NCBI GenBank assembly: GCA_032622095.1
Contig: CP136064.1
Location: forward strand, 189,399,794-189,463,793
DNA: 64,000 nucleotides
Direction: 5' to 3'
Source: Siphonodentalium dalli
Lineage: Eukaryota; Mollusca; Scaphopoda; Gadilida; Siphonodentaliidae
The notes beneath the pieces are model-generated. The model had not been told where the DNA came from and did no database searches. It saw nothing but the letters and a program-made list of their open reading frames with translations. The position numbers and the translations under genes were made by a program. This document shows, one piece after another, positions 55,115 through 64,000 of the stretch. The number at the start of each line of letters is the position of its first letter. Within the stretch, counting starts at the first letter, position 1.

Positions 55115-55850
55115 ATGACTGGAGCTTCTGAAATTTTGCGATAAACCTGTGCCAATGTATTCTTATATATATGTGAGTCTCCCATAAGGAGCGTTGCATA
55201 TATAAGAGATTATTATCCATCCCTTAACTAAGCCGCCACGTGATAGTCCTGGAAAAAGTCATATTGGACTCCCGAAAGTCATATTGGACTCCCGACTGTA
55301 CAATATAACTTTTTATTGGGACTCTGTGACGTCACGAATTAACTCTATTGCGAAATGAATCAATGAAATTGTGATGTGCGCGCAACACTGATGGATTTTA
55401 GCAGATGTTTCACTTCCGCATTGAGTTTTTTTTTCTCACTTCCGTGTTTACTTTTCCAATTCATGCTTTCTGATGATTGAAATACAGGCTTTTTATATAG
55501 AGAATTAAGTGCCGACAAATACCAAAAATAACCACAAAAGTTTTATTCCCAAAATTTGGATAAACATACAGATGGATAATAAAAATGTCATTATACAATG
55601 TTGTGTACAGTATGAGTTTTTCTTGTACTTGTCCAGGTTGTGCTGAAAAGTCATATTGGACTAGACACTGGCGTGTCTTGTCCAATATGACTTTTCACCA
55701 CAACCTGGACTCGTACAAGAAAAACACATACTGTACACAACATTGTATAATAACTTTATAATAACATTGGCCTAACAATATTTACCTTGGCCTTGTTAGC
55801 CAGTGTATTCTCTTATATATGTGAGACTCGCATATATAACAAAATGCACT
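55115..55850 (-). mobile_element. piggyBac-like TTAA MITE, copy 9, with 0.56-kb insertion
   Basis: ACTGGAGCTTCTGAAATTTT to GCATATATAAGAGA (55210), then an insert, then ACATTGGCCTAACAATATTT (55764) to ATGCACTGGCACAC. The insert 55211-55763 starts TTATTATCC and ends TTATAATA, holds the direct repeat AAAGTCATATTGGACTCCCG (twice near 55255-55295) and the palindrome at 55592-55752. Confidence 0.7.
55592..55752. mobile_element. 161-bp palindrome inside the insertion
   Basis: ATTATACAATGTTGTGTACA pairs with TGTACACAACATTGTATAAT, and CAGGTTGTGCTGAAAAGTC and ATATTGGACTAGACA pair with their near inverses. The centre is CACTGGCGTGTC. Confidence 0.75.
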
Positions 55851-55959
55851 GGCACACATATTTACTGATTATAACAATTGCAATTGGATTATAAGTTATG
55901 TCTTTTGTATTACATAATACTTATTGAATCATAAAATGATTAATTTTGATTCTACATGT

Positions 55960-57400
55960 AAATCAAACTTCAATCTTTATGACTTCTCCATGTTAACAGT
56001 CCACTACTCCATTTGTACAAATAGGGAGAACTGACTCTCAATTTGAAACAATTGGGATGGTCCCCAATATCATAGGTTGAAATTATCGATAGAGTTATCT
56101 TCCTTCCACAGTTTAGTTTAATAACCACAAGAATCAATAATGAAACAACCAAATGTCCACAAGATTATGAATAGTACAATAAATATAATTAACGAAAAAA
56201 GATACAGGAAATTACTTCTCCCCAGGAAAAAATAGTATTAAAGAGGTGTCACAATTTAGGGAGAAGATATTCTCCCAAGTCTGCTTTTAGGCTGGTCCAT
56301 GGAGTTATCTCCCTTCCACAGATTAGTTTAATAACCATTTTAGCCACAGATATCAATAATGAAACAGCGAAATCTCCACAAGAGTGTGAATTGTACAAGA
56401 AATAGAAATAATGATAGCGGATACGGGACATGTTGGAATTAGAATAAAGTTCTCGTGATTGGGATGTTGGTATGCGTGTGAAAGGACATGGACCAATTAA
56501 GGACATCCGACACATATTGATCTGTAATGGAATACCAGACAGCGATGACACGAGTTTGTTTCAGACATATGGCATCGGTGTAACCCCAAGCACCAATCTA
56601 TTTTATAAACCGCGATGATGACCATCCTGTTAGAAGAATTCCGTAATGAGGTCGCGACATTTAATATTCCAGACTCGATCTGATGACAGTTAAGTTCGAT
56701 CATCCTTTGTGTACAATTCTTTTATGACATCATAGTTAAACCAGGTGGTCCGTGTTTCAATGATGAATTTTACTACCTTTGGAGAAACTATTATGCCTTA
56801 GATGCAAATCAACACGGAACATATGTACAGTGTAATTGCATTTGAACAAAACATCTATTATATTTATTTACATACATGTATAAATTATGTGTATTAACAA
56901 TTGGCATCCCATCATTTTTATGCATATTATTTCTGGCATTTTCAGTTTATATGATTTTTTGTACATGACTAGCAACAAAATGAATAACTGAAACTTCGTG
57001 AGTTATTCCACAAGAATGGGATCCCTGTCACAATTAATGTAAAATGTTCAGAGTGAACTTATAATTATGGGAAACGCTCATATCTGTATGAAATGGGAAA
57101 TAATGTGACAGGACATGGGTCAATTAAGAACATCCGATGCGTATTGATTTGTAATGGAACGCCAGACGCCGTTGACACGAGTTTGTTTCAGACATATGGC
57201 ATTAGTGTAACCTCAAGAGTAAATCTATTTTGTAAACAGCGATGATGACCATTCTCTTTAGAAAGATTCCGCAAAGATGTCGCTACATTAAATTTTATAG
57301 ACTCGCATTGATGACACTTAAGTTGATCATCCATTGTGTGACATTCTGTATCATGACATAGTCAAAGGCGTGGGCCGATTTCAATGGTAAAACAGGGTCA
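55960..57400. repeat. Diverged local duplications
   Basis: Block 1: AGAGTTATCTTCCTTCCACA with GTTTAATAACCACAAG at 56090 recurs at 56300 as GGAGTTATCTCCCTTCCACA. Block 2: GGACATGGACCAATTAAGG, TTTGTTTCAGACATATGGCA and GCGATGATGACCAT at 56480-56700 recurs at 57110-57310. The second pair is about 200-220 bp long. Function unknown; frames are short. Confidence 0.65.
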
Positions 57401-57539
57401 AATTACAACTCAAAATGTTGGGGTTTTTTTGTCATTCATAAATAGATATCAGGCATCAACGTAATTTAGTGAATATGAAAAAACTAAATATGGTCAAAAT
57501 TAGTATCATACAGCATTGGAAAGCTTTTGATATTGGAAA

Positions 57540-58150
57540 TAGATGAAGTGAAAGTGTCAATCACACTGAAGCTCAACTTGGAGAGGGGCCAATGTCAAAT
57601 TTTACTGTTAATGGAGCGATATTGCTGATAAGGAATGTGGAAAGGAATATATCTATGTAATACTAGATGTCAACATGGTGAGATATACAATGTATGGAGT
57701 TTGTGATTTCAGCAAGTATATATGTAATGCAATGAAATCCAAGAATCTACTTACTGGCAGCCATGTTTTTAACAAATTGCGAAAAACAATTGATGACTAC
57801 CCCGAAGATCCATATGAAGTTTGGTTGACAGTCGGATTCGGATGACGGATGTGCCTGTAGGGAGTGCCAAAGGATTTAGCTATGCAAAGAGTAAAATCCA
57901 ACAAGGCCGCTGGAGACCATGTTTTTTAACAAAATCGAAAAATATTTGATGGCTCCCATCTAGTGGTCAACCAAAACATCCATATAAAGTTTGGTGGCAA
58001 TCGGACTGGAGATGTGGTCTGTAGGTGTACGAAAGGATTTAGTAATGCAAAGAGTAAAATCCAAGATGGCTGCCTGCAGCCATGTTTGCAGCCATGTTTT
58101 TCATCGAACATTTTTCAAATTTGGTAGCTCCCAACTAGGTGATCCTACAG
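57540..58150. repeat. AAGATGGC-family tandem array, about 3 units
   Basis: AAGTGAAAGTGTCAATCACA and GAAGCTCAACTTGGAGAGG open it as at 28920. Units contain CCATATGAAGTTTGGTTGAC, AAAGAGTAAAATCCAACAAG or CCAAGATGGCTGCCTGC, and GACCATGTTTTTTAAC. It is closer to 3335-3650 than to 28900-30110. Confidence 0.7.
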
Positions 58151-58154
58151 GTCA

Positions 58155-58176
58155 CCCCCCCCCCCCCCCCCCCCCC
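58155..58176. repeat. 22-base poly-C tract
   Basis: A homopolymer run of C, the same length as the one at 9917-9938. Length is likely uncertain in an assembly. Confidence 0.8.
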
Positions 58177-58448
58177 AGTCCAACCAGACCAAAATTTGTA
58201 GTACGGTGAGTTACCAACTGTTGGAAATTTCTTATCTGACAAATCCCAATGGTTGCAAATTATCCAACTGTTGGCCACTGCAGTCCAAAACGTTAACAGA
58301 AAGTAGAATATTTGACTTTAGTAAAAAATCAACAAACATTATTTCAAATAATAGTTGGTCAAGCTATAAGAACAATTTCAAACTATTGATATGGTGAGAA
58401 ACCCCCTCCCCACCCCAAACAACTTACAGGCAAGATGTATTCGGATAC

Positions 58449-58660
58449 CACACAAAATGTCAGACCAACTTTATAGGCAACTGCGAATAGTAAATAACTG
58501 ATTTGAAGTATTCAAAATTACTATTTGTTGTTTCAAAGTCGAATCGAATGTCGAGGTCGAATCAAACAGCAAAGCGAATATCGAATATTCACAAGGGGCC
58601 TAGACCAACTTGCATCCATACTCCATGGAACTGACTGCAATCAAATCAACATCCATTTCT
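58449..58660. mobile_element. Third GATGTTGATTTGC-type repeat, interrupted
   Basis: CACAAAATGTCAGACCAACT is followed by a 132-bp insert and then GACCAACTTGCATCCATACT, TCCATGGAACTGACTGC and CAACATCCATTTCTG. Only the right half of the palindrome known from 17912 and 41381 is present. Confidence 0.7.
58471..58602. mobile_element. hAT-like MITE, 132 bp, TSD GACCAACT
   Basis: The perfect 8-bp duplication GACCAACT lies at 58463-58470 and 58603-58610. The ends TTATAGGCAACTGCGAATA and, inverted, TAGGCCCCTTGTGAATA are similar, and TCGAATCGAATGTCGA with CGAATATCGAATATTC are typical hAT-MITE interior motifs. Confidence 0.85.
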
Positions 58661-59692
58661 GTCACTACAGCTGTTATGGTCATGAAATGGTTAATGACCT
58701 GATCAAAGAACAGGCTCATTACACAAAATGACGATATAGAACAGACACCGTACTAATGTTATTCCATATAACACTGACGCCTGCTACATCAAAGCATCAC
58801 CTTACTATCGATGCATTTGACATTTCCAGTAAAAATGACATTTAATGGGAAATCAAGGCTCACTCCCTGGAGATAATAGTTATGGGCTGACGGTACAGAT
58901 AAAACAATCACACACGCTGTGGAACATTCATCGCTCAAATAATATGCCTGTGATTCATAATTATAAATTGTGTATTGCTGCACATAAATCTGCAGTTGCA
59001 TTTGTACAGGCTATTATCCCCAGAAACTAAAACGATAAACAAACTTAAACATCATATGAGACCCGATTTATTATCTATTAGTAGGCCTGGTGATGTAAAA
59101 ATTGAAGCCTATTTAAGCCTGAGGAAGGCTAGTTGCCAAACAAGTTAAATGAATCCTGGCTTTCCTGCAATTAATTTTTCAAATAATATTAACGTGCAGT
59201 GTACCAGCGAGTAATCTAGCCATTGGCAGATCGTTGGGCTCATTTTTTGAATTAAAACATTTGTATGTCATGACGTCATGTCAGTTGGAAGTTTAACAAA
59301 GTCAAGAGCATTGCTAGAATCAAGGTTTTTAATTTATGCATTTTTGTGGAATAAGAAATTCATTGTGAAAATTTTTTGTTTAACTGGTATACATCCAGAC
59401 TGCACAAAAGGGCAGAAAATTAGCCCTCATTTCTCAAACAAGAACATGTTTTTTCTTCTCTACCAGCATGTAAATCGAGCCATGAGAGTCACTGGTAGAG
59501 ATGGAGAAGTAAGACATGCCAACTGATACAATCACTGGAAATTTCCCTCCCAAACTTGAGATAATGACTTTAATAATGATAAGGGCCATGTCAAGACTAG
59601 ATCAGTAATTCCGCCGGTAATAATTGCTGTAGAGATATTAGCAATGGAAAATTACTGGTGGGATTACCAATATATAAAAGAAAATATTACCT
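58661..59692. other. No gene supported
   Basis: Frames of 61-82 codons (for example 59278-59526) lack known domains. CTCAAATTGG-like repeats were not seen. Confidence 0.35.
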
Positions 59693-60485
59693 CAGTTCTG
59701 ATTAAAACCATACTCAGACTCTAAAGTACTGAGTCTGATGAAATCCGCTATCTGTCGCTATAAATAACTTCCACAGACAACCCCTGCAGTATGATGTCAC
59801 CGCCCACATTTGTCTTTAAAAATAGCTTTGATTGTCATAATGTGGTTTCAGTTTCGTGTCCGCATAAGAGTTTCGTTTCCGCGAAAGACTTTCGTTTTTG
59901 CAAAAATTGATGCTACGCATTCTCTCAGAATATCTTCTGCGCCTTGTGACATAATTTTAACTGAGATTAATCACGTTTAACAAACTTTAAATGCATTTAA
60001 GAATGGAAACTAAATATATTTTCTTTGTTTAATTTCGAAGTTAACATCATATGCCAGAAATTAAATAAATTTACAATATCGCGACTTCTAAATTATTCGG
60101 TACTAAATGTTGAATTTCTTAAAAACATTCAATTATATTGGACATATTAACTAAAATTGGTCAATTCTGCACTCTTTAAATACGCTTTTCAGTGTTAAAT
60201 TTGCTGTCGTAAAACTCTGAATTTGTAAACATTAGCCATGTGGCGGAAAAGTTATTGTGCTATTTATAACTATTGGGCGGGTTTACTGGAAATCGGCACC
60301 GGCTGAAGGAATTACCCTTGTCTTGGGGATTCCATGCGACTATCGCCTGATTGGTCACATCGCGGTCCTGAGGATATTGCGATTGGTTGGCAACTACGTA
60401 ATTCCTGCTGGGAGTAATGAAACCTCTACCCATTTTCATCAGACTCTGTACTTTTAGAGTCTGAGTATGGTTTTAATCAGAACTG
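59693..60485. mobile_element. Mutator-like TIR element, 793 bp, 9-bp TSD
   Basis: The perfect 9-bp duplication ATATTACCT lies at 59684-59692 and 60486-60494. The inverted ends CAGTTCTGATTAAAACCATA continue for about 55 bases through CTCAGACTCTAAAGTAC to a TCTGATGAAA block. A 9-bp TSD with such ends fits the Mutator-like (MULE) superfamily. The interior has several GTTTCCGC/TTTCGTTT motifs (59855-59900) and a 66-codon frame with no recognised domain. Confidence 0.8.
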
Positions 60486-60494
60486 ATATTACCT

Positions 60495-61184
60495 ATGCAA
60501 TTATAAATGGAGAGTTGTCCTTTTACCAGAGAAATTATCGACGGAATTACCGTTGGATGAGTGAATAATATTTCATTACTCCTGTCATTCTGAGCTTGAT
60601 TTATCTTTCAAATTTTTGTCCAAATTCATCATGATCAATCTCCCAATTTTCTTCTGCTAATTTTCACTCAGTTACAAGCAGAGTATTTAGTTGCAATATA
60701 GCATGTTAAAATCACTCCAATCTTCCACTAGTATTATTCAATAATAATGAGCAACTTTTATTCTTTGAATATCGTGTTTTGGTGCACTTGATAGAGTAAT
60801 GAATAAGCTGTTTTTCATTCGCTGCATTTTCATTTTAGGTATCCTCGAACTGAGTGGTTGTTCACCTCAAATTTGCAGGCCTACTGTATACCCACGTTTG
60901 TGTAATAGCGCTGTATTGTATGGGAGAATATTTTAATTAAACAATTTCTTGGAACAGTAAATTATAAGAGTAAGAGACTGTCCCCAAATTTTCTACATAC
61001 ATAGCAACCAATGACGAAGCTCAAATAAACATGTAATGGGGCACAAAAAACAAAAGACGTTTGTTTCCTAACCCAACTGACCCTATTTTCACAAGCTTAA
61101 CCACCTATTTTTTTTCAGTCTATAAACAGACACAGAGGTCTTTAATTTTATGCCTAACAATATCATCGAAACAGTGGTACTTAC
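60495..61184. other. Repeat-poor sequence downstream of a candidate exon
   Basis: On the minus strand this is the proposed intron after the exon 61385-61185. No further exon was recognised. Confidence 0.4.
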
Positions 61185-61385
61185 AGGTGGGGGTAGCTCC
61201 TCGTCACTCTGTCTGTCCGAATACGATGCTAACTTGGCCATATTAAGTGCGGGAGATATATTACGTTTTGGTTCACTCTCATAAACATCCATATCATTTT
61301 TCCGATCTATGTGCAACTCTGGAGGAGGAGGCGGTAACTCATCTTCTTCTTGTCTGCTTGGTTCTTGACGACTTGGTTTGTAAGT
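61185..61385 (-). CDS. Internal exon of a proline-rich protein (phase 0/0)
   Basis: On the minus strand an acceptor TTATTCTTTCTGCAG (intron side ends at 61386) opens 67 codons beginning TYKPSRQEPSRQEEDELPPP and ending DRQSDEELPPP, followed by the consensus donor GTAAGTACC from 61184. The length, 201 bp, is a multiple of three with both borders in phase 0. The peptide is hydrophilic and disordered-looking, with two acidic-proline motifs, DELPPPPPEL near residues 15-24 and EELPPP at the end. LPPPP cores are known ligands of EVH1/SH3/WW-type domains, so a cytoskeletal or adaptor protein is plausible, but the gene is not identified. Both splice sites, the open frame and the absence of repeats make this the best host exon in the window. 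Confidence 0.65.
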
Positions 61386-61501
61386 CTGCAGAAAGAATAA
61401 ATCACATAAGAAGTCATACATATATATTGAGACATATATATTTACTTACATGTATGCATGATGTGTTGTATGCTAAATATATCAATTAACATATGAATGT
61501 A

Positions 61502-61679
61502 CAGTAATGCCCTAAATAATCGACTCCTTAACCACAGCAGAATTATGGGTAATTTTTCAGGATTTAGTTGGAAATAGAGCTTTCCGATGAATGGCAACAA
61601 GCCATATTTCCGACTAAATCCTGAAAAATTACCGATAATTCTGCTGTGGTTAAGGAGTCGATTATTTAGGGCATTACTG
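61502..61679. mobile_element. CAGTAATGCCC MITE, full ends
   Basis: CAGTAATGCCCTAAATAATC to TTTAGGGCATTACTG with TA on both sides. The left loop side lacks GGCTTGTTGCCATTCATC. It lies about 115 bp upstream (minus sense) of the exon 61185-61385, inside the presumed intron. Confidence 0.9.
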
Positions 61680-61774
61680 TAGTTCTAGTGTGTTTTATTG
61701 AAGTGTATAGTGTACAACAGAGAGATACCCCTCAAATAATTATTTTTCTGAAGTTTGGATATTATACCACGCAG

Positions 61775-62012
61775 CACTGTACGTTAAGTCAATATTCTAC
61801 CAGTGAATTATCGATCGATTAGTCTATGGCCATGCACAAAGAAAACACGCCCAGTTATTGACCGTTTTTAGTCATATAGGTCAACAAGGTGTGACGTCGG
61901 TTCATGTTATGGTGTGTTTTATTAGTATATGAAATGCATGACCAATTGGGTAGTTGACCAATCACGGAACAGGATTTAGTGTAATGCACAGGCTATGTAA
62001 ATATTTACTGAA
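61775..62012. repeat. Inverted, diverged copy of the 50745-50992 repeat
   Basis: The inverse complement reads CATGAACCGACGTCACACC, TTGTTGACCTATATGACTAA, AACTGGGCGTGTTTTC and GGCCATAGACTAATCGATCG, in the same order as the copy at 50745. CCAAT-like motifs at 61940-61970 correspond as well. Confidence 0.65.
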
Positions 62013-63513
62013 GAACATTGTGACTATGCATTTCAGATAATCAAACCGACATGCTCATGAGAACCTTTGATAAGATAGGTCAATAAATAAATGAAATACA
62101 AATATATAGACTTTATATTCTCTGCCTCCAGGGAGGTATCAAACAATTTTTCTGGGCACGAATGAGGGGGTGGGTGGGTGATCAAGATAATCCAAAAGCA
62201 ATTTTTTCCACAGCTCAAAAAAAAATTTACTCCATATTTTCAACTTTGTTTGGCCTTAAATCTTGGAGATAATGTAATTTTAATATCAAAATCATACACC
62301 AACCTGTAATAGGTAGTTGATAGGAAACAAACCGTAAGTGGTGAAAATTATATATGTTTCTAGGAGGAGGTGGGGGTTGAAAAATGGTGAGGAAATTACC
62401 TGCTAAAACGGAAACAAATTAGGGCCAAGGGGTGGATGGGTCTCAAAAGCGGCCAAAGGTAAAAAAAATCATCATACTTGTCCGAAATATTTTTCCGACA
62501 CCCCTTGCTGCCTCTGGATAAACTTGCCAAAGGCTGTTTTTATATTTTTACTAAATCAGGAATAGGGAACAAGGAACGCTCAAAGCACAATTCTGTTATT
62601 AAAACATTATGACTTTAATAACTATTTCTGCATTATATACTAGTCGAGTCAAAAACTATATTATACAGAACACATACATGTACCTGTAGCTACCAGTAGT
62701 ATGTCGCTTAAAATGTTTATATCCATAAGGATTAGAGCATCTAATTGGCCAGGTCCTGTCTCTGCATATTATACTCTACTCTAGCTATCAAATAATTCAA
62801 TAACCTCAAATATTTCCTATCCAGCCAAGTGTTCAATAATGGATGAGATTGGTGTAAGGGGGGTAATTCTATTTAATTAGGATATCAAGAGGTCTTGCAG
62901 ACATGCTAATATTGAGACTTAAGTCACTCAGGTATTATTTGAGCGCGCAGGCTGTATCTGGCTAGGTATGTGCTGTAGAAAGCTACAGCCGGCCACAGCT
63001 GGGGGTCACTAAATATCATACAGATCCCCCCCTTACAATGTAAGCATTTAAAGGTGACATGCAATGGTTTTTCGATTGGTCTATGGCCCTCGTATCAATG
63101 TGCCATGATTGCCCTTGATCCCAACCCGTGGAAACACGAAGTCTCTAGACAGCCAGGAAACCTAGAAATCGGCGTTACGCCAACTCCCCATAGTTTGTGC
63201 ATAAACAAAACGTCATGACTTATGCCACTTATCCCCCATGAATTGTGGCATCACCGATTGATGTAACAGTAATGGCGTCCAGAAAAGAGTGCCTAGTGTT
63301 ACAGTACACCATTAGCTTCCGTCCAGATGTCATGGAGTTATTATAGTATACATAATGTTGTAGATGCATGTAACTTGTCAGTGACATGAGATTCCATCTT
63401 ATATAATGATAGTTCAAAGAATATGATTTAACACGCGGCATATTCGCATTGATGGCACATAAGGCCTAAAAACATGAAATTAAATAAAATTATAAAACAG
63501 AACTATTAAAGGG
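62013..63513. other. No gene or complete repeat recognised
   Basis: Low-copy sequence. GAGGGGGTGGGTGGGTG (62164) is a G-rich spot like those at 8395 and 9760. AAGCTACAGCCGGCCACAGC at 62980 is a small GC-rich island. Nothing here forms the missing upstream part of the transposase at 63514. Confidence 0.4.
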
Positions 63514-63846
63514 ATGCTACGAGAACTATGGATGGATTGGTTTAGGACCGCAAAGAAGAATAAGCGCGGAAATTATATCCAACCAGATCGGCAAAACGTG
63601 ATCGATTGGGTCAGCGAGGCATGGAATTACATCGACGAGAAGATAATATTCAACGCCTTTCTGAGCTGCGGAATCAGCAATGCGCTAGATGGGAGTGAAG
63701 ACCAGTTAATCGGCGAACGAATAAAGAAGTGCGGCGTCGACTTACTCGAGGAAGAAACTGAAGAGATAAAGGGGATATTCTTCGACGATGACGGGGAATT
63801 AGAGTTCGCCGGATTCGACGATGACGGTGAAGTTATACTGGAATGA
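63514..63846 (+). CDS. C-terminal part of a pogo/Tigger-type DDE transposase
   Basis: The 110-residue frame starts with LRELWMDWF, followed by a basic linker, DWVSEAWNYI (31-40), an NAFLSCGISNALDGSEDQLI block (47-66) and an acidic tail with DDDGE twice (81-85 and 92-96). The order LW-x-W, W-x3-AW and CGI-S-NALDGSED is the known C-terminal end of the DDE_1 domain in pogo/Tigger/jerky-related proteins. The catalytic acidic residues and the N-terminal HTH/CENP-B-like DNA-binding domain lie upstream in complete members and are absent here; a TAA stands in frame just before NRTIKG upstream of the ATG. So this is a 5'-truncated copy or the last exon of a larger gene. CpG-rich codons contrast with the AT-rich surroundings, suggesting recent arrival or selection. 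The family is clear; activity is excluded for this fragment alone. Confidence 0.75.
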   Translation: MLRELWMDWFRTAKKNKRGNYIQPDRQNVIDWVSEAWNYIDEKIIFNAFLSCGISNALDGSEDQLIGERIKKCGVDLLEEETEEIKGIFFDDDGELEFAGFDDDGEVILE

Positions 63847-63925
63847 GACGGAAATGACACTTTGTATATTCATATTTATTTTTGTTTGTAATTATATATG
63901 TGTATGTTATTATTAAATCAAATGA

Positions 63926-63931
63926 AATAAA
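63926..63931 (+). terminator. Poly(A) signal AATAAA after the transposase tail
   Basis: AATAAA lies 80 bases after the stop codon and is followed by a GTGTTTTTTTGTC GU/U-rich stretch, the usual layout of a cleavage site. It supports the fragment being the 3' end of a transcription unit. Confidence 0.5.
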
Positions 63932-64000
63932 ACGTGTTTTTTTGTCGTAATTCTACATCCTCTGCTATCTCCCTGTTCGGCCATACTTACCATACTTACT

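Noticed and set aside
63627-63860. Minus-strand serine-rich frame over the transposase tail
   Set aside because: Antisense shadow of the acidic Asp/Glu codons on the plus strand.
1-64000. Integrated virus, toxin gene or prokaryotic-type defence system
   Set aside because: No polymerase, capsid, integrase, reverse transcriptase or defence-gene motif was seen in any long frame; all long frames are explained by repeats or are too short.

Overview
This window is AT-rich animal nuclear DNA, most likely from a marine invertebrate. I lean to a mollusc from the look of the repeats, but I cannot confirm that from sequence alone. There is no operon structure, no rRNA and no canonical tRNA gene. Almost all open frames lie inside repeats or are short chance frames. 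I support one transposase fragment (63514-63846), one decayed ORF (1154-1860) and three candidate exons on the minus strand, of which 61185-61385 is the best. They could belong to one or more genes with long, repeat-filled introns.

The dominant content is non-autonomous DNA transposons. (1) A palindromic MITE with ends CAGTAATGCCC and TA target duplications has about 16 full, half or deleted copies along the window. (2) A TTAA-flanked, piggyBac-like MITE (ends TTAACCCTTTCATGA) made of two long hairpins has about 10 copies. (3) Several hAT-like elements carry 8-bp target-site duplications (TSDs), at 6818, 10002, 19764, 37912, 39750, 49793 and 58471. (4) Single elements include an 850-bp foldback element with an 8-bp TSD (2107-2956), a piggyBac-type element (13313-15149) that split a MITE, a second TTAA element (32523-33658), a 1.37-kb element with 3-bp T-N-A flanks (26265-27637) and a Mutator-like element with a perfect 9-bp TSD (59693-60485).

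Tandem arrays form the second layer: ACACTTA arrays at both ends of the first 3.3 kb, a G-rich 144-bp array inside the piggyBac element (13645-14370), a roughly 780-bp satellite (24586-30365) holding two large insertions, a roughly 175-bp array of AAGATGGC units (28900-30110), and a 174-bp array (45686-46720).

Nested insertions give a relative chronology. The piggyBac element sits in a TA MITE, hAT-type and SINE insertions sit in piggyBac-like MITEs, and four separate insertions hit the same hairpin segment of the piggyBac-like MITE. The transposase tail at the right edge is of the pogo/Tigger type, a superfamily that duplicates TA, so it is a plausible relative of the source that moved the commonest MITE. 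The stretches near 34-36.6 kb, 50.4-54 kb and 60.5-63.5 kb are comparatively poor in recognisable repeats and are the best places to look for host exons. I saw no complete host gene and no clearly new biological system. The most noteworthy signals are the insertion hotspot, the nested element chronology and the transcription-factor-like motifs carried by mobile repeats.
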